Source of the DNA: Algoriphagus sp.
Lineage (GTDB): Bacteria > Bacteroidota > Bacteroidia > Cytophagales > Cyclobacteriaceae
Reading direction: 5' to 3'
Assembly (NCBI GenBank): GCA_030833985.1
Contig: JAURGC010000009.1
Coordinates: 1 to 33,333 of the forward strand
Length of the DNA: 33,333 bases
Shown: piece by piece, positions 19,924-28,051 of the stretch
How the letters are laid out: each line of letters starts with the position of its first letter
Position numbering within the stretch: position 1 is the first letter of the stretch
Notes under the pieces: generated by a model
What the model was told of the DNA's origin: nothing
The model's database searches: none
What the model saw: the letters and a program-made list of their open reading frames with translations, nothing else
Position numbers and translations under genes: made by a program

Positions 19924-21015
19924 TTAAGTTCCTTGGTTTTCTGACCAACTCACGTTGGTATTCAATAAAATAGTTTGGATTTCACGGAGCGCATCACGAT
20001 GGATTTCATTTGGAAAATAAACGAATCCCTCCATGTAGTATAATTTTCCTTTTTTCTCGTCAATCATGAGGTAACCCAAATAAGTCCCTCCCATGCTTAA
20101 ATTATTTGTTTTCCAAGTTCCTCGGATTTCAATAGTAAAATTATCATTTATCACTAGGTTTCGGAAAGCTGGAGGGATTTGTTTTTCACTGGTAACGAAT
20201 GATGTGGGATCATCTGGATCTTCAAAAATATGGGTTTTCGCCAGCGAATCACGGAGGGCTAAAATATTTTCAGGAAAAGTTTGTTCCTCTTGAGTGTAAT
20301 CGGTTACGTAATAAAAAACACTGATATCTGGTCTTCTCTCTGTAGGGGAAGGTTGACGAAGCCAAAGGAAATTAGGCGCTATTTTGGCAAGCTGGTAGGA
20401 GATGGGTGGGGTTATTTCAATTCCTAGATTTTTTCGTGCTTCACTTTGTGCTGCAGCATTTTTTCGTGCAAAAAGGGCCTTTGCGAGTCGGTTTCGCTCC
20501 CTCATTTCAAAAAGGTTTTGTACCTGCCCCTTGTGCTTCCTTAGGTTGGCAATGAGTTGCTCTTCGGTATTACCAAACAAATACAGTACTTCCTGACCTT
20601 GGGCAAATTCATCTTCCATGCGAAGAGAATAGAGGTTCGGATCTGCGGCTGCCTTTGCTTTTGATTCGGCAGTAAATTGGGAGTTAATGACCTGACTTCC
20701 TCCTTTTTTATCGTCAAAGGTCGTCACGTAAACCAGGTTGGTGTAGATTTTTAGCATCCGATTCATAGCTCTTGGATCTACCCGATGTATTTTAAACTGT
20801 GCTTCGGAGCGAAGCATCCCTGGTAGATCTTCCTGAAATATAGCACGGAGTTCATCGCCTACAGGCCCTGCCCATTTGGTCGAATCAATAGCAAGTACAA
20901 TCTCCCCAATTGATCCTCGAGCTTTGGGTTTGGTACCTCTTGAACTTCCTTCTGGCCCTTCTTCACAAGAAAAAAGGAATAAGCTAATGACGAATAGAAA
21001 TTGGAAAGCTTTCAT
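19924..21015 (-). CDS. DUF4837 family lipoprotein
   Basis: This 363-residue protein has a lipoprotein signal peptide with lipobox LFSC ending at C17 (MKAFQFLFVISLFLFSC). The Cys is followed by two Glu, so export onward to the cell surface is possible but not shown. The body resembles the Bacteroidota-specific DUF4837 family (GSIGEIVLAIDSTKWAGPVGDELRAIF; a late ETRGTWKT-like region, here EIRGTWKTNN; YYMEGFVYFP). No enzymatic motif is visible and the function is unknown. It lies between the lytic transglycosylase and maeB genes, in the same orientation and with small gaps. Confidence 0.75.
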   Translation of the reverse strand: MKAFQFLFVISLFLFSCEEGPEGSSRGTKPKARGSIGEIVLAIDSTKWAGPVGDELRAIFQEDLPGMLRSEAQFKIHRVDPRAMNRMLKIYTNLVYVTTFDDKKGGSQVINSQFTAESKAKAAADPNLYSLRMEDEFAQGQEVLYLFGNTEEQLIANLRKHKGQVQNLFEMRERNRLAKALFARKNAAAQSEARKNLGIEITPPISYQLAKIAPNFLWLRQPSPTERRPDISVFYYVTDYTQEEQTFPENILALRDSLAKTHIFEDPDDPTSFVTSEKQIPPAFRNLVINDNFTIEIRGTWKTNNLSMGGTYLGYLMIDEKKGKLYYMEGFVYFPNEIHRDALREIQTILLNTNVSWSENQGT

Positions 21016-21101
21016 GAATCAAGTTTTTTGTTGAGAAGAAGAAAAACGTATTTACTTCAAAGGCACTCTTTGGTGTTGCAAAACAAATCTTAGAAGCCGT
21101 G

Positions 21102-21122
21102 TAATTAACCGATAATTAACCG
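21102..21122. repeat. Short tandem duplication across the stop codon of the lytic transglycosylase gene
   Basis: TAATTAACCG occurs at 21102-21111 and again at 21113-21122 with one base between, an 11-base tandem unit. The stop codon of the minus-strand gene (21107-21105) lies in the outer copy. Confidence 0.7.
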
Positions 21123-22496
21123 CTGTCCAGGTTTAATTGTCGTAGAATTGAGATTGTTTAACCGCTTTAATTGGTCAATACTTAATGCGTGTTTTTGGGA
21201 TATAATCCATAAGGAATCCCCTGGTTTCACCGTGTAGGTCTTAGGAGTAGGAGAGTCCCCTGCATTTTGTGCCAATGTTTGGCTGCTACTTCTTGAAGGT
21301 GTCTGACTACCAGTGTAAATAACTAGGGTTTGTCCAATTTTTATCAGGTTTCCATTTAAATTGTTCCAGTCTCGCAGCTGAGTGAGCGTGACGCCATACT
21401 TGCTGGCAATTTTCCCCAATACATCCCCTGATTTTACTTTATAGGCAAGACGGCTTCCATTTTGGACCTCAGATTTTAAGCTAGCTGTCAACGGGGAAAT
21501 GGTTATTGGAGGGACAGGGTCAGCCCCTAAAGAATCGCTTAGCCATGCCAAATTTTCCTTGACAAAAAAAGCTTTTGTTTTTGGAATTCGAATGGACATC
21601 GAACGATTGGCCTCCGGTACAAGTCCTCGTTTAATTGAAGGATTTAGTTTTTCAAGGTCCTCAGCACAAATTCCAGTGAAATGTTCCAACTTTTTAAAGC
21701 TTAACGCACGATCAAACTGGATGGATTCGTATTCAAGTGGATAGCTTGGTTCTTCTAAATGTAGGTTATGTTCTTCCAAATGGTTAAGTACGTAGAGCAT
21801 GGCCTGAAATTGGGGAACATAGCCGCGCGTTTCCTTGGGTAAGTAATTGTAAATGCCCCAGAATGTTTTTTTACCTCCAGACCTGCGAATTGCTTTTCGA
21901 ACATTGCCGGGTCCACAATTGTAAGCGGCTAGGGCTACTTCCCAATTTCCAAACATTTTATACAGTGCCTTAAGGTACTTTGCTGCTGCTTCGGTGGACT
22001 TTTCGGGATCCATTCGATCATCAACCGCAGTACTAATCTGCATGCCGTACATTCTGCCAGTTGCAGGCATAAATTGCCATAGACCCATGGCCCCTACACG
22101 CGATTTTATTTTGGGATCTAAACCAGATTCAATAATGGAGAGGTATTGAATTTCAGTGGGCATTCCTTGCTTACGCATCGTCTCCTCATACATGGGAAAG
22201 TATTGTTCCTTCCTACCAAGGACCATTTTGACATAGTCTCGGTTTCTTACAGTGAAATATTGGATAAAAGAAAAAATTCGATCATTTAATTCGAATGGCA
22301 TCTCCAAATCCATTTTTTGAATGCGAGCATCTACTTCTTCGAAAGTGAAATCGGGAACATAGTCGTAATGGTAATTGGGCACTTCCACATCGGCCAACTC
22401 ATTTATTGATGCTGTTTGTTGAGAAAAAACGGCTGAACCAGCAAAACAAAAGAATACTACTGCTACTTGAGTAAGCTTTAGAATCAACTTTTTCAT
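21105..22496 (-). CDS. LysM-containing lytic transglycosylase (MltD-like)
   Basis: This 463-residue periplasmic enzyme cleaves peptidoglycan glycan strands to leave 1,6-anhydro ends. It has a signal peptide at 1-25 (ending AVFSQ) and an SLT/GH23 domain at ~105-250. The catalytic Glu is E123 in LSIIESGLDPK, followed by GAMGLWQFMPATGRMYG and VALAAYNCGPGNV. Two LysM peptidoglycan-binding repeats lie at ~353-396 (YKVKSGDVLGKIASKYGVT) and 419-463 (YTVKPGDSLWIISQKHALS). The domain order matches MltD. It starts nine bases after the gatA stop, so it probably belongs to the tatA-gatA transcript. Confidence 0.92.
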   Translation of the reverse strand: MKKLILKLTQVAVVFFCFAGSAVFSQQTASINELADVEVPNYHYDYVPDFTFEEVDARIQKMDLEMPFELNDRIFSFIQYFTVRNRDYVKMVLGRKEQYFPMYEETMRKQGMPTEIQYLSIIESGLDPKIKSRVGAMGLWQFMPATGRMYGMQISTAVDDRMDPEKSTEAAAKYLKALYKMFGNWEVALAAYNCGPGNVRKAIRRSGGKKTFWGIYNYLPKETRGYVPQFQAMLYVLNHLEEHNLHLEEPSYPLEYESIQFDRALSFKKLEHFTGICAEDLEKLNPSIKRGLVPEANRSMSIRIPKTKAFFVKENLAWLSDSLGADPVPPITISPLTASLKSEVQNGSRLAYKVKSGDVLGKIASKYGVTLTQLRDWNNLNGNLIKIGQTLVIYTGSQTPSRSSSQTLAQNAGDSPTPKTYTVKPGDSLWIISQKHALSIDQLKRLNNLNSTTIKPGQRLIIG

Positions 22497-22505
22497 CGTT
22501 CGACT

Positions 22506-23936
22506 TTAATTTAAAGTTAATGTACTTAAATAATGGCTAAACGCATACAATTCTGCTTCTTTGAAAGTATTGGCCAAGACTTGTAGTCCAATTGGGAGCC
22601 CTGTTTCATCCTTTCCATTAGGAATGGAAATTGCAGGCACACCAGCCACCGCTGCCTGTACGGTAAATAAATCTTCCAAATACATGGAGACAGGATCATC
22701 CCCGTGTTCTCCAAATTTGAAGGCGGTCGTTGGAGTGGTCGGTAGAAGTAAAAAATCAAAATCGGTCAGTAGTTTTTCTGTTTGATCTTTGATTAGTCTT
22801 CGTACTTGCTGTGCCTTGGTAAAGTAGGCATCGTAGTAGCTTGCTGATAAAACAAAAGTTCCAAGGAGAATCCTTCGTTTAACTTCTTCCCCAAACCCCT
22901 CACTCCTACTGTTTTTGTTGAGCTGCTCCAGATTTGGGGCTTCTGGACTCCGATACCCGTATTTTACCCCCTCAAAACGAGCTAAGTTTGCACTGGCCTC
23001 TGCTGTAGTGAGGATGTAATAGGTGGGCAATACATAGGGAAGTAAAGGGAACTCCACTTCCTCGACCTCATGACCTGCTTGCTTCAGTTTTTCTGCAACC
23101 GATAGTGTGTTTTCCTTGATCTCCGCCTGCAAGGTAGGAGCATGAATTGCTTCCTTTAGGAGGGCGATTTTTACTTTTTTGTTGAACTGGAGCAAACTGG
23201 AATAGGGGGCTACTTCTATGCTGGAGGAAGTACTATCCTTATCGTCATATCCAGCAATCACTTCAAGTATTCGGGCATTGTCTGGTAAGGTAGTTGAAAA
23301 TACCCCAATGGTGTCAAATGAAGAGGCGTAAGCTATCAAGCCCCACCGGGAAACTCTAGAATAAGTAGGTTTCATGCCAATTACTCCAGTAAATGCGGCT
23401 GGCTGTCGCACCGATCCACCCGTGTCTGTTCCTAAAGAAACTGTACAAAGATTTGCTTGTACAGCCACAGCAGAACCACCTGAAGATCCGCCGGGCACTC
23501 GATCGGGGTCGATTTCTTGAAGGACCTTGCCGTAAACAGAGCTTTCATTGGAGCTGCCCATTCCAAATTCATCGCAATTCAATCTGCCGATGATGATGGC
23601 ATCCTCGTCAAGCAGCCGTTGGATAGCGGTAGCTGTATGCTGGGAAACATAGCCGTTTAAGATTTTAGAACTAGCCGTACAGGGATGTCCTTCGTAGGTA
23701 AGTACATCCTTGATACCAATAACCATACCAGCCAATTTTCCTGCTGTACCTGCAACTAGTTTTTGATCCACTTTGTCCGCTTGTTCGAGTGCGGATTGGG
23801 CATAAACTTCGACGAAGGCGTTGAGATGCGCCTTCGTCTGAATATTTTGCAAGTAATAGTTTACAATCGATCGACAATCAGATTCCCCTTTTTTCAGGGC
23901 AATTTGGATTTCGTCGAAGGAACGATACTTTTCCAA
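22506..23936 (-). CDS. gatA: Asp-tRNA(Asn)/Glu-tRNA(Gln) amidotransferase subunit A
   Basis: This 476-residue glutaminase subunit of GatCAB releases ammonia from glutamine to amidate misacylated Glu-tRNA(Gln) or Asp-tRNA(Asn). The amidase-signature triad is intact: K76 in VIGIKDVLT, cis-Ser S151 in PGGSSGGSA, and nucleophile S175 in GTDTGGSVRQPA. The length matches the family. gatB and gatC are not next to it, which is common in Bacteroidota. It begins 16 bases after the tatA stop and is followed after nine bases by the lytic transglycosylase gene, so the three are probably co-transcribed. Confidence 0.95.
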   Translation of the reverse strand: MEKYRSFDEIQIALKKGESDCRSIVNYYLQNIQTKAHLNAFVEVYAQSALEQADKVDQKLVAGTAGKLAGMVIGIKDVLTYEGHPCTASSKILNGYVSQHTATAIQRLLDEDAIIIGRLNCDEFGMGSSNESSVYGKVLQEIDPDRVPGGSSGGSAVAVQANLCTVSLGTDTGGSVRQPAAFTGVIGMKPTYSRVSRWGLIAYASSFDTIGVFSTTLPDNARILEVIAGYDDKDSTSSSIEVAPYSSLLQFNKKVKIALLKEAIHAPTLQAEIKENTLSVAEKLKQAGHEVEEVEFPLLPYVLPTYYILTTAEASANLARFEGVKYGYRSPEAPNLEQLNKNSRSEGFGEEVKRRILLGTFVLSASYYDAYFTKAQQVRRLIKDQTEKLLTDFDFLLLPTTPTTAFKFGEHGDDPVSMYLEDLFTVQAAVAGVPAISIPNGKDETGLPIGLQVLANTFKEAELYAFSHYLSTLTLN

Positions 23937-23952
23937 AAGAATAGGAGTGAAA

Positions 23953-24150
23953 TTATTTTTTCTTGTCTTTCATTCCTTCTTCAAGGTCATTTTGAATGTC
24001 CTTGGTAGCATCTTTAAATTCACGGATTCCACGTCCGAGTCCTCGTGCCAATTCAGGAATTCGTTTTGCGCCAAACAAAAGAAGAATTACCAGAATAATC
24101 AGGATCATCGAAGGACCGCCAATATTGCCAATGAAGCCTAAAGTAGTCAT
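23953..24150 (-). CDS. tatA: Sec-independent protein translocase TatA/TatE family
   Basis: This is a 65-residue pore-forming subunit of the twin-arginine translocase, which exports folded proteins. It has one N-terminal membrane helix (~14-26, MILIILVILLLFG), the conserved F26-G27 hinge and an amphipathic helix (KRIPELARGLGRGIREFKDA). An acidic then basic tail (DLEEGMKDKKK) follows. This is the usual TatA layout and length. tatC is not in the window. A well-matched promoter sits 32-62 bases upstream, and gatA follows after 16 bases. Confidence 0.93.
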   Translation of the reverse strand: MTTLGFIGNIGGPSMILIILVILLLFGAKRIPELARGLGRGIREFKDATKDIQNDLEEGMKDKKK

Positions 24151-24181
24151 AAAGCTGTGCGTTTAATGGTAGATATAGATA

Positions 24182-24212
24182 CAAAGATACAAGTATCAAC
24201 CGCTTACCCAAG
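24182..24212 (-). promoter_or_regulatory. Bacteroidota-type promoter of the tatA-gatA operon
   Basis: On the minus strand, CTTG (24212-24209), exactly 19 bases, then TATCTTTG (24189-24182) matches TTG-N19-TAnnTTTG. It lies in the 112-base gap between the EnvC-like gene and tatA. The predicted transcript starts near 24176, giving a leader of about 25 bases. Confidence 0.65.
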
Positions 24213-24262
24213 GAGGTAGGACGCCAATAAGCATCTTTTTTATGAAGATACAATTTTTATTC

Positions 24263-25507
24263 CTATTTGGCAGTAATCCAGGTTGCAGGGTCCATAATTT
24301 GCAAACCTTTCCATGTTTGAAAGTGAACTTCAGCCACTCCCTCCGCATTGGTGGCAACCTGTCCAATAACTCCTTTTGACTTGACGGTTTGGCCGGTCGT
24401 TACCGAAATTGATTTCAATTTGCTATACATAGTAAAGTATTCCCCATGTTTGATGATTAGCGTATTGCCATACCCAGGAATGGTGGTGATTTTGGTGACC
24501 ACACCATCGAATACTGCTCGAACGGAGGAATTGGGCTGAGTACGAATGTCAATCCCGTCACTTTCTAAGGTAATTCCTTTAAGAGTAGGGTGAGGATACG
24601 TCCCATACTTTTGGGAAATAATTCCCGTTTCAACTGGCCAAGGGAGTTTTCCTTTATTTTCTGCAAATGAACTTGATAATGCTGCTGCCTCTGGTGTCAT
24701 CGGCATACTGGTGCCTGCCTTTTTTGTACTGGTACTTTTCTCTTTTTTTGCTGCTGCTTCTGCCAGTCGAATCTCCGCTTCAATTGCAGCTTTAATCATT
24801 CGGTTTAATTGTTCTTGTTGCTTTTTTGTCGCAGCAATTTGTCGTTTAATGTCTCGTTCCTTTTTGGACAGGGTGTTCACCAAGCTTTGCTGCTCTTTTC
24901 GCATTTGCGCTAGTTTTTCCTTCTCTGTCTTTTCTTCCGCTAATACCTTTTCCTTATCTATTTTTCTTTCATCCAACTGAACTCGCTCTTCTGCCAGGAA
25001 AGTAGTTAATTTTTCAATTTGGGCTGCCTGCTTTTTGCGACTTTCCGTATACTGCTTGAGGTATTTCAGCCGCATATACAACTGATTGAAGCTAGTGGAA
25101 CTGAATACAAACGAGACAATAGAAAGCCCTCTATTTAGTTTGGAAGAATTGTAAATCATTCGACCATATTCCGCTTTCAATTCAGTCAACTGCTTTTCCA
25201 AGGAGTTAATTCTCCTCTCTAGATCCACAATTTCATTGGTAAGTAAATTTACTTCGCGGTCCAAGGTAGTTACCAAGCGGTTTTGACTTTGGTATTGTGC
25301 AGAAATCGCATTCAACTGACCCAAAGAAGTTTTTTTTGTAGCCGTAGTCTGTTTGAGGATGGCATCAAACTCTTTCAAGCGGGATTGAATTTCTAGCTTG
25401 TCCTTTTCAAGCTGCTCCCTACTTTTCTTCGTTTGCCCAGGTAGGGGGAAAGTCAGAAAAAAGGTAAACAGAATTAAAAATACAGTGCTAACGAATTTCA
25501 TAAGCAT
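24263..25507 (-). CDS. EnvC-like M23-family protein with degenerate active site
   Basis: This 414-residue protein has a signal peptide (~1-25), a long coiled coil (~26-255, rich in Glu, Lys and Gln) and a C-terminal M23/LytM domain (~288-412). Compared with active LytM endopeptidases, the first zinc His is S316 (in ESDGIDI, with D320 kept), the catalytic His of the YxHL motif is K363 (YSKL), and the first His of HxH is E393 (EVHF, with H395 kept). Such a site should not hold zinc. The layout therefore matches EnvC, which activates cell-wall amidases during division instead of cutting the wall itself. The ATG at 25507 follows the stop of the DUF4292 gene directly; a second ATG lies at 25501. 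The target amidase is not in the window. Confidence 0.85.
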   Translation of the reverse strand: MLMKFVSTVFLILFTFFLTFPLPGQTKKSREQLEKDKLEIQSRLKEFDAILKQTTATKKTSLGQLNAISAQYQSQNRLVTTLDREVNLLTNEIVDLERRINSLEKQLTELKAEYGRMIYNSSKLNRGLSIVSFVFSSTSFNQLYMRLKYLKQYTESRKKQAAQIEKLTTFLAEERVQLDERKIDKEKVLAEEKTEKEKLAQMRKEQQSLVNTLSKKERDIKRQIAATKKQQEQLNRMIKAAIEAEIRLAEAAAKKEKSTSTKKAGTSMPMTPEAAALSSSFAENKGKLPWPVETGIISQKYGTYPHPTLKGITLESDGIDIRTQPNSSVRAVFDGVVTKITTIPGYGNTLIIKHGEYFTMYSKLKSISVTTGQTVKSKGVIGQVATNAEGVAEVHFQTWKGLQIMDPATWITAK

Positions 25508-26245
25508 TTAAAATCGAAAAGGGAAACTCAAGGTGTTCGACTGCGGTTCCACAGAAGTCCATTGTAGATAAATTCTAAAATTTTGTGTCCCCTGTGGAGC
25601 CTTTAAGTTAACTTTAAATAAAGATTCGCTAGGAAAGAGTTGGGATTGGATTTCTTGAAATTTGGGATAGCTAGCTAATACGGAGCTTTCCTCTTCTAGT
25701 GAATTACTCAATACTTCCGAGACTTTACCATGTTGGGTATTTATCTTACTAAAATACCGGACTTTATTTCGGACTTGGGTGAGTTCAAATTTTTTACCCA
25801 CCCGTAGTAATCGGTCCTCGTAACTAGCGGAGTAGGGAACATTTGCCCACAATAAGTTTTGGAAAAGTTCAATAGAAAGGTGGATTCCGTATTGCTTTTC
25901 AAATTCTTCGTAGCTGAGTTGAAGGTTTTCTTTTCCCAATCGATCCTTCAACTGAATTTTATCGGTGGTAATCAGTCCTCGAATCGCTTCTACTCCCAAT
26001 CCAGGCGATAGAGAAAACCAAAGAATACTGTCTTTTCTCGCTCGAACTTGAAGGGTTCCTCGAGTGATTTTTCCAGAGTCTTCCTCCAAAACAAACTTCG
26101 CTTTTCCTTGCAATAATTGGTAGTCGGCTACAGTGGGACTGAATGTTTCCATCTCTTTCCCACCTTCTGGTTGGGAGATGATTTTTGCACAACTCCAATT
26201 TAGAAGGAGGATTGTGAGCAGTAGAAGGGAGCGTGTACTACTCAT
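25508..26245 (-). CDS. DUF4292 family envelope protein, probable lipoprotein
   Basis: This 245-residue protein has an N-terminal hydrophobic signal ending near C19 (LLLNWSC), an imperfect lipobox, so lipid attachment is likely but not certain. The body matches the Bacteroidota family DUF4292: GKAKFVLEEDSGKITRGTLQ, ARKDSILWFSLSPGLGVEAI and ELFQNLLWANVP. A DUF4292/LolA-LolB-like fold with antiparallel strands is plausible, so a role in handling lipoproteins or lipids can be suggested but is not demonstrated. The start overlaps the end of the TPR gene by eight bases, and its stop abuts the EnvC-like start. This gene order points to coupled expression. Confidence 0.78.
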   Translation of the reverse strand: MSSTRSLLLLTILLLNWSCAKIISQPEGGKEMETFSPTVADYQLLQGKAKFVLEEDSGKITRGTLQVRARKDSILWFSLSPGLGVEAIRGLITTDKIQLKDRLGKENLQLSYEEFEKQYGIHLSIELFQNLLWANVPYSASYEDRLLRVGKKFELTQVRNKVRYFSKINTQHGKVSEVLSNSLEEESSVLASYPKFQEIQSQLFPSESLFKVNLKAPQGTQNFRIYLQWTSVEPQSNTLSFPFRF

Positions 26246-27965
26246 GTATTTTCCCGGATTTAATTTTTTGAATTAATTCGGCAGAACCTTCCTTTGTCTT
26301 GCTAGCCTTAGTCCACCAGAGGATGGCTTCCTCTCCTCGCTCCAGTCGGTACAAGATATCTCCGTAATGCTCCATCACTACACCGCTTGGTTCTTTTTCG
26401 TGCCGCAAGGCTTCTTCCAGATGAATAGCTGCTTCTGCATAGCGTTTCATTTGGTACAATACCCAAGCCAAGGTGTCTAGGTAAGTTCCATTTTTTGGAT
26501 GTTTTTTGACTACTCGCTGAGCCATTTCCAATGCTTTGTCCAATTCTTGCAAGCCTAACGCTAAAAAGTAAGCATAATTGTTTAGCACTTGCTCATCGTT
26601 GGGATTCAGAGTGAGTGCCTTTTCAAAATTGGCAAATGCCGCTTCCTTGTTTCCAAGTTGGTACCAACTAGTACCCAAGCTGCCGTACGCTACTTGCGCT
26701 AATTGAGGGTTTTTATCCGCATTTAATTGCAAGGCAGTTTCCAAGGCATCTACTGCTAGCGAATCTTTCTTTAGCGCAGAAAGTAAGATGCCTTCATAAA
26801 ACCAAAACTCAGCTTTTTCAGGGAATTCTTCTACTGCCATTCTGCTGTACTGCGCTACTTCCTCAAAATCGGCTCCTTCCTCAAAAGAATTTGTAAGCAC
26901 TTCCTCCAATAGCCGTTCATTTTTAGGTTGGATTGCCAAGGATTTTTTAAAATAGGTCAATGCTTCCTCCTGCTTTTTTTCAGCTTTCCTCCGGTTGCCA
27001 AGTGCTTCAAGTATGTCGGCATCCTTGGGATGAAATTTTAGAAAAACCTGCTCCAAACTATCCAATTCCTTTTCCCGTTCTACAGTTTTTAGTTCCTGCA
27101 GCAATCCTTGAAAGGCATTCGCCTTTGCTGAAGAAGCAAGGTCAGCGCTTGCCATAGCTGAATAGAGGAAAGTGTTTGCCTGTGGGAGCAATCCTTTCTC
27201 TTTAAACAAGGTGTATGCTGCTAGCTGTAACTCAGGTTGGTTTGGATAGCGGGTGATTTCCTTATCTATTAGTTGAATAGCTTGGTCTAATTGGCCATTG
27301 TTGTAAAGAATTTCTACTAGTGAAAGCACATAGGAAGGATTGCCTGGAAAAGTAGCGATCAGTTTTTCTCCTTCAGCTACTGCTTTATTCAATTGGTCTT
27401 TCCGTAGGTATATGCGTTGTTTTTGTACAGTGAAGGGCTCTCTGACTCCAAAATAGGCTTCCGCACGATCGAGAGCCACAAGTGCTTGATCAAATTCATT
27501 TGCATTTAAGTAGATTGATGCTAATTCCAGGTTGTACTGCTGATTTTTGGTAGGTTCCTGGGTCAATTTCTCTAGGAGTGAAGCAGCCTGCAAAGGCTGT
27601 TGGAGCTTGGTGTAAATTTCGGCAACAAGCAAGGTGTAATAAAGGTTGTCTGGATCGATGGAAGCAGCCTTTTGAGCAAAAGGAAGTGCTTTGTCTGCCT
27701 GGTTGGTCCGTAGAAAAACGGTGGCTATTTTATAGGATATTGCAGGTTCTTCTGGGGAAAATTCCAAGGCTTTTGCCAAGTATTGGCCCGCTTTTTCCAG
27801 ATCTCCCAATGCGAATGCCTTTTCACCTTCGATAAAAAAGCGGCTCGCATTGGCTTTTTGTTCTTGGGCTTTTACTTCTTTTTTTGACAAAGAGGCTTGT
27901 GAAAACCCTGGATTTAAATTCAGGAAGAAGAAGGCAAGTAGAAGAAAAATGGAGGTAAGTCTCAC
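26238..27965 (-). CDS. Secreted tetratricopeptide-repeat protein
   Basis: This protein of about 575 residues is built almost entirely of TPR units, e.g. AGQYLAKALEFSPEEPAISY, QALVALDRAEAYFG, ANFEKALTLNPNDEQVLNNY and LDTLAWVLYQMKRYAEAA. It is probably a scaffold in the periplasm or at the outer membrane. No ATG is available: the frame is open from a TTG at 28016, with further candidate starts at TTG 27983 and GTG 27965. I prefer GTG 27965 because it gives an ideal signal peptide (MRLTSIFLLLAFFFLNLN, PGFSQ) and because a promoter -7 match lies at 28001-27994, inside the longer version. The gene overlaps the DUF4292 gene by eight bases. Confidence 0.85.
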   Translation of the reverse strand: MRLTSIFLLLAFFFLNLNPGFSQASLSKKEVKAQEQKANASRFFIEGEKAFALGDLEKAGQYLAKALEFSPEEPAISYKIATVFLRTNQADKALPFAQKAASIDPDNLYYTLLVAEIYTKLQQPLQAASLLEKLTQEPTKNQQYNLELASIYLNANEFDQALVALDRAEAYFGVREPFTVQKQRIYLRKDQLNKAVAEGEKLIATFPGNPSYVLSLVEILYNNGQLDQAIQLIDKEITRYPNQPELQLAAYTLFKEKGLLPQANTFLYSAMASADLASSAKANAFQGLLQELKTVEREKELDSLEQVFLKFHPKDADILEALGNRRKAEKKQEEALTYFKKSLAIQPKNERLLEEVLTNSFEEGADFEEVAQYSRMAVEEFPEKAEFWFYEGILLSALKKDSLAVDALETALQLNADKNPQLAQVAYGSLGTSWYQLGNKEAAFANFEKALTLNPNDEQVLNNYAYFLALGLQELDKALEMAQRVVKKHPKNGTYLDTLAWVLYQMKRYAEAAIHLEEALRHEKEPSGVVMEHYGDILYRLERGEEAILWWTKASKTKEGSAELIQKIKSGKIHE

Positions 27966-27993
27966 TGCGGGATGTAATTTCAATTCAACCCTA

Positions 27994-28001
27994 CAAACAT
28001 A
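27994..28001 (-). promoter_or_regulatory. Possible -7 element of the TPR-DUF4292-EnvC-like operon
   Basis: TATGTTTG on the minus strand fits TAnnTTTG exactly. No TTTG stands at the ideal 19-base distance; one lies about 25 bases upstream, so the upstream element is weak. Transcription would start near 27988, compatible with the GTG start at 27965. Confidence 0.4.
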
Positions 28002-28051
28002 GTGCCTTTTCCTCAATTTGACTGAACAAAAAAGGGGTAGGAATTGCTTAT

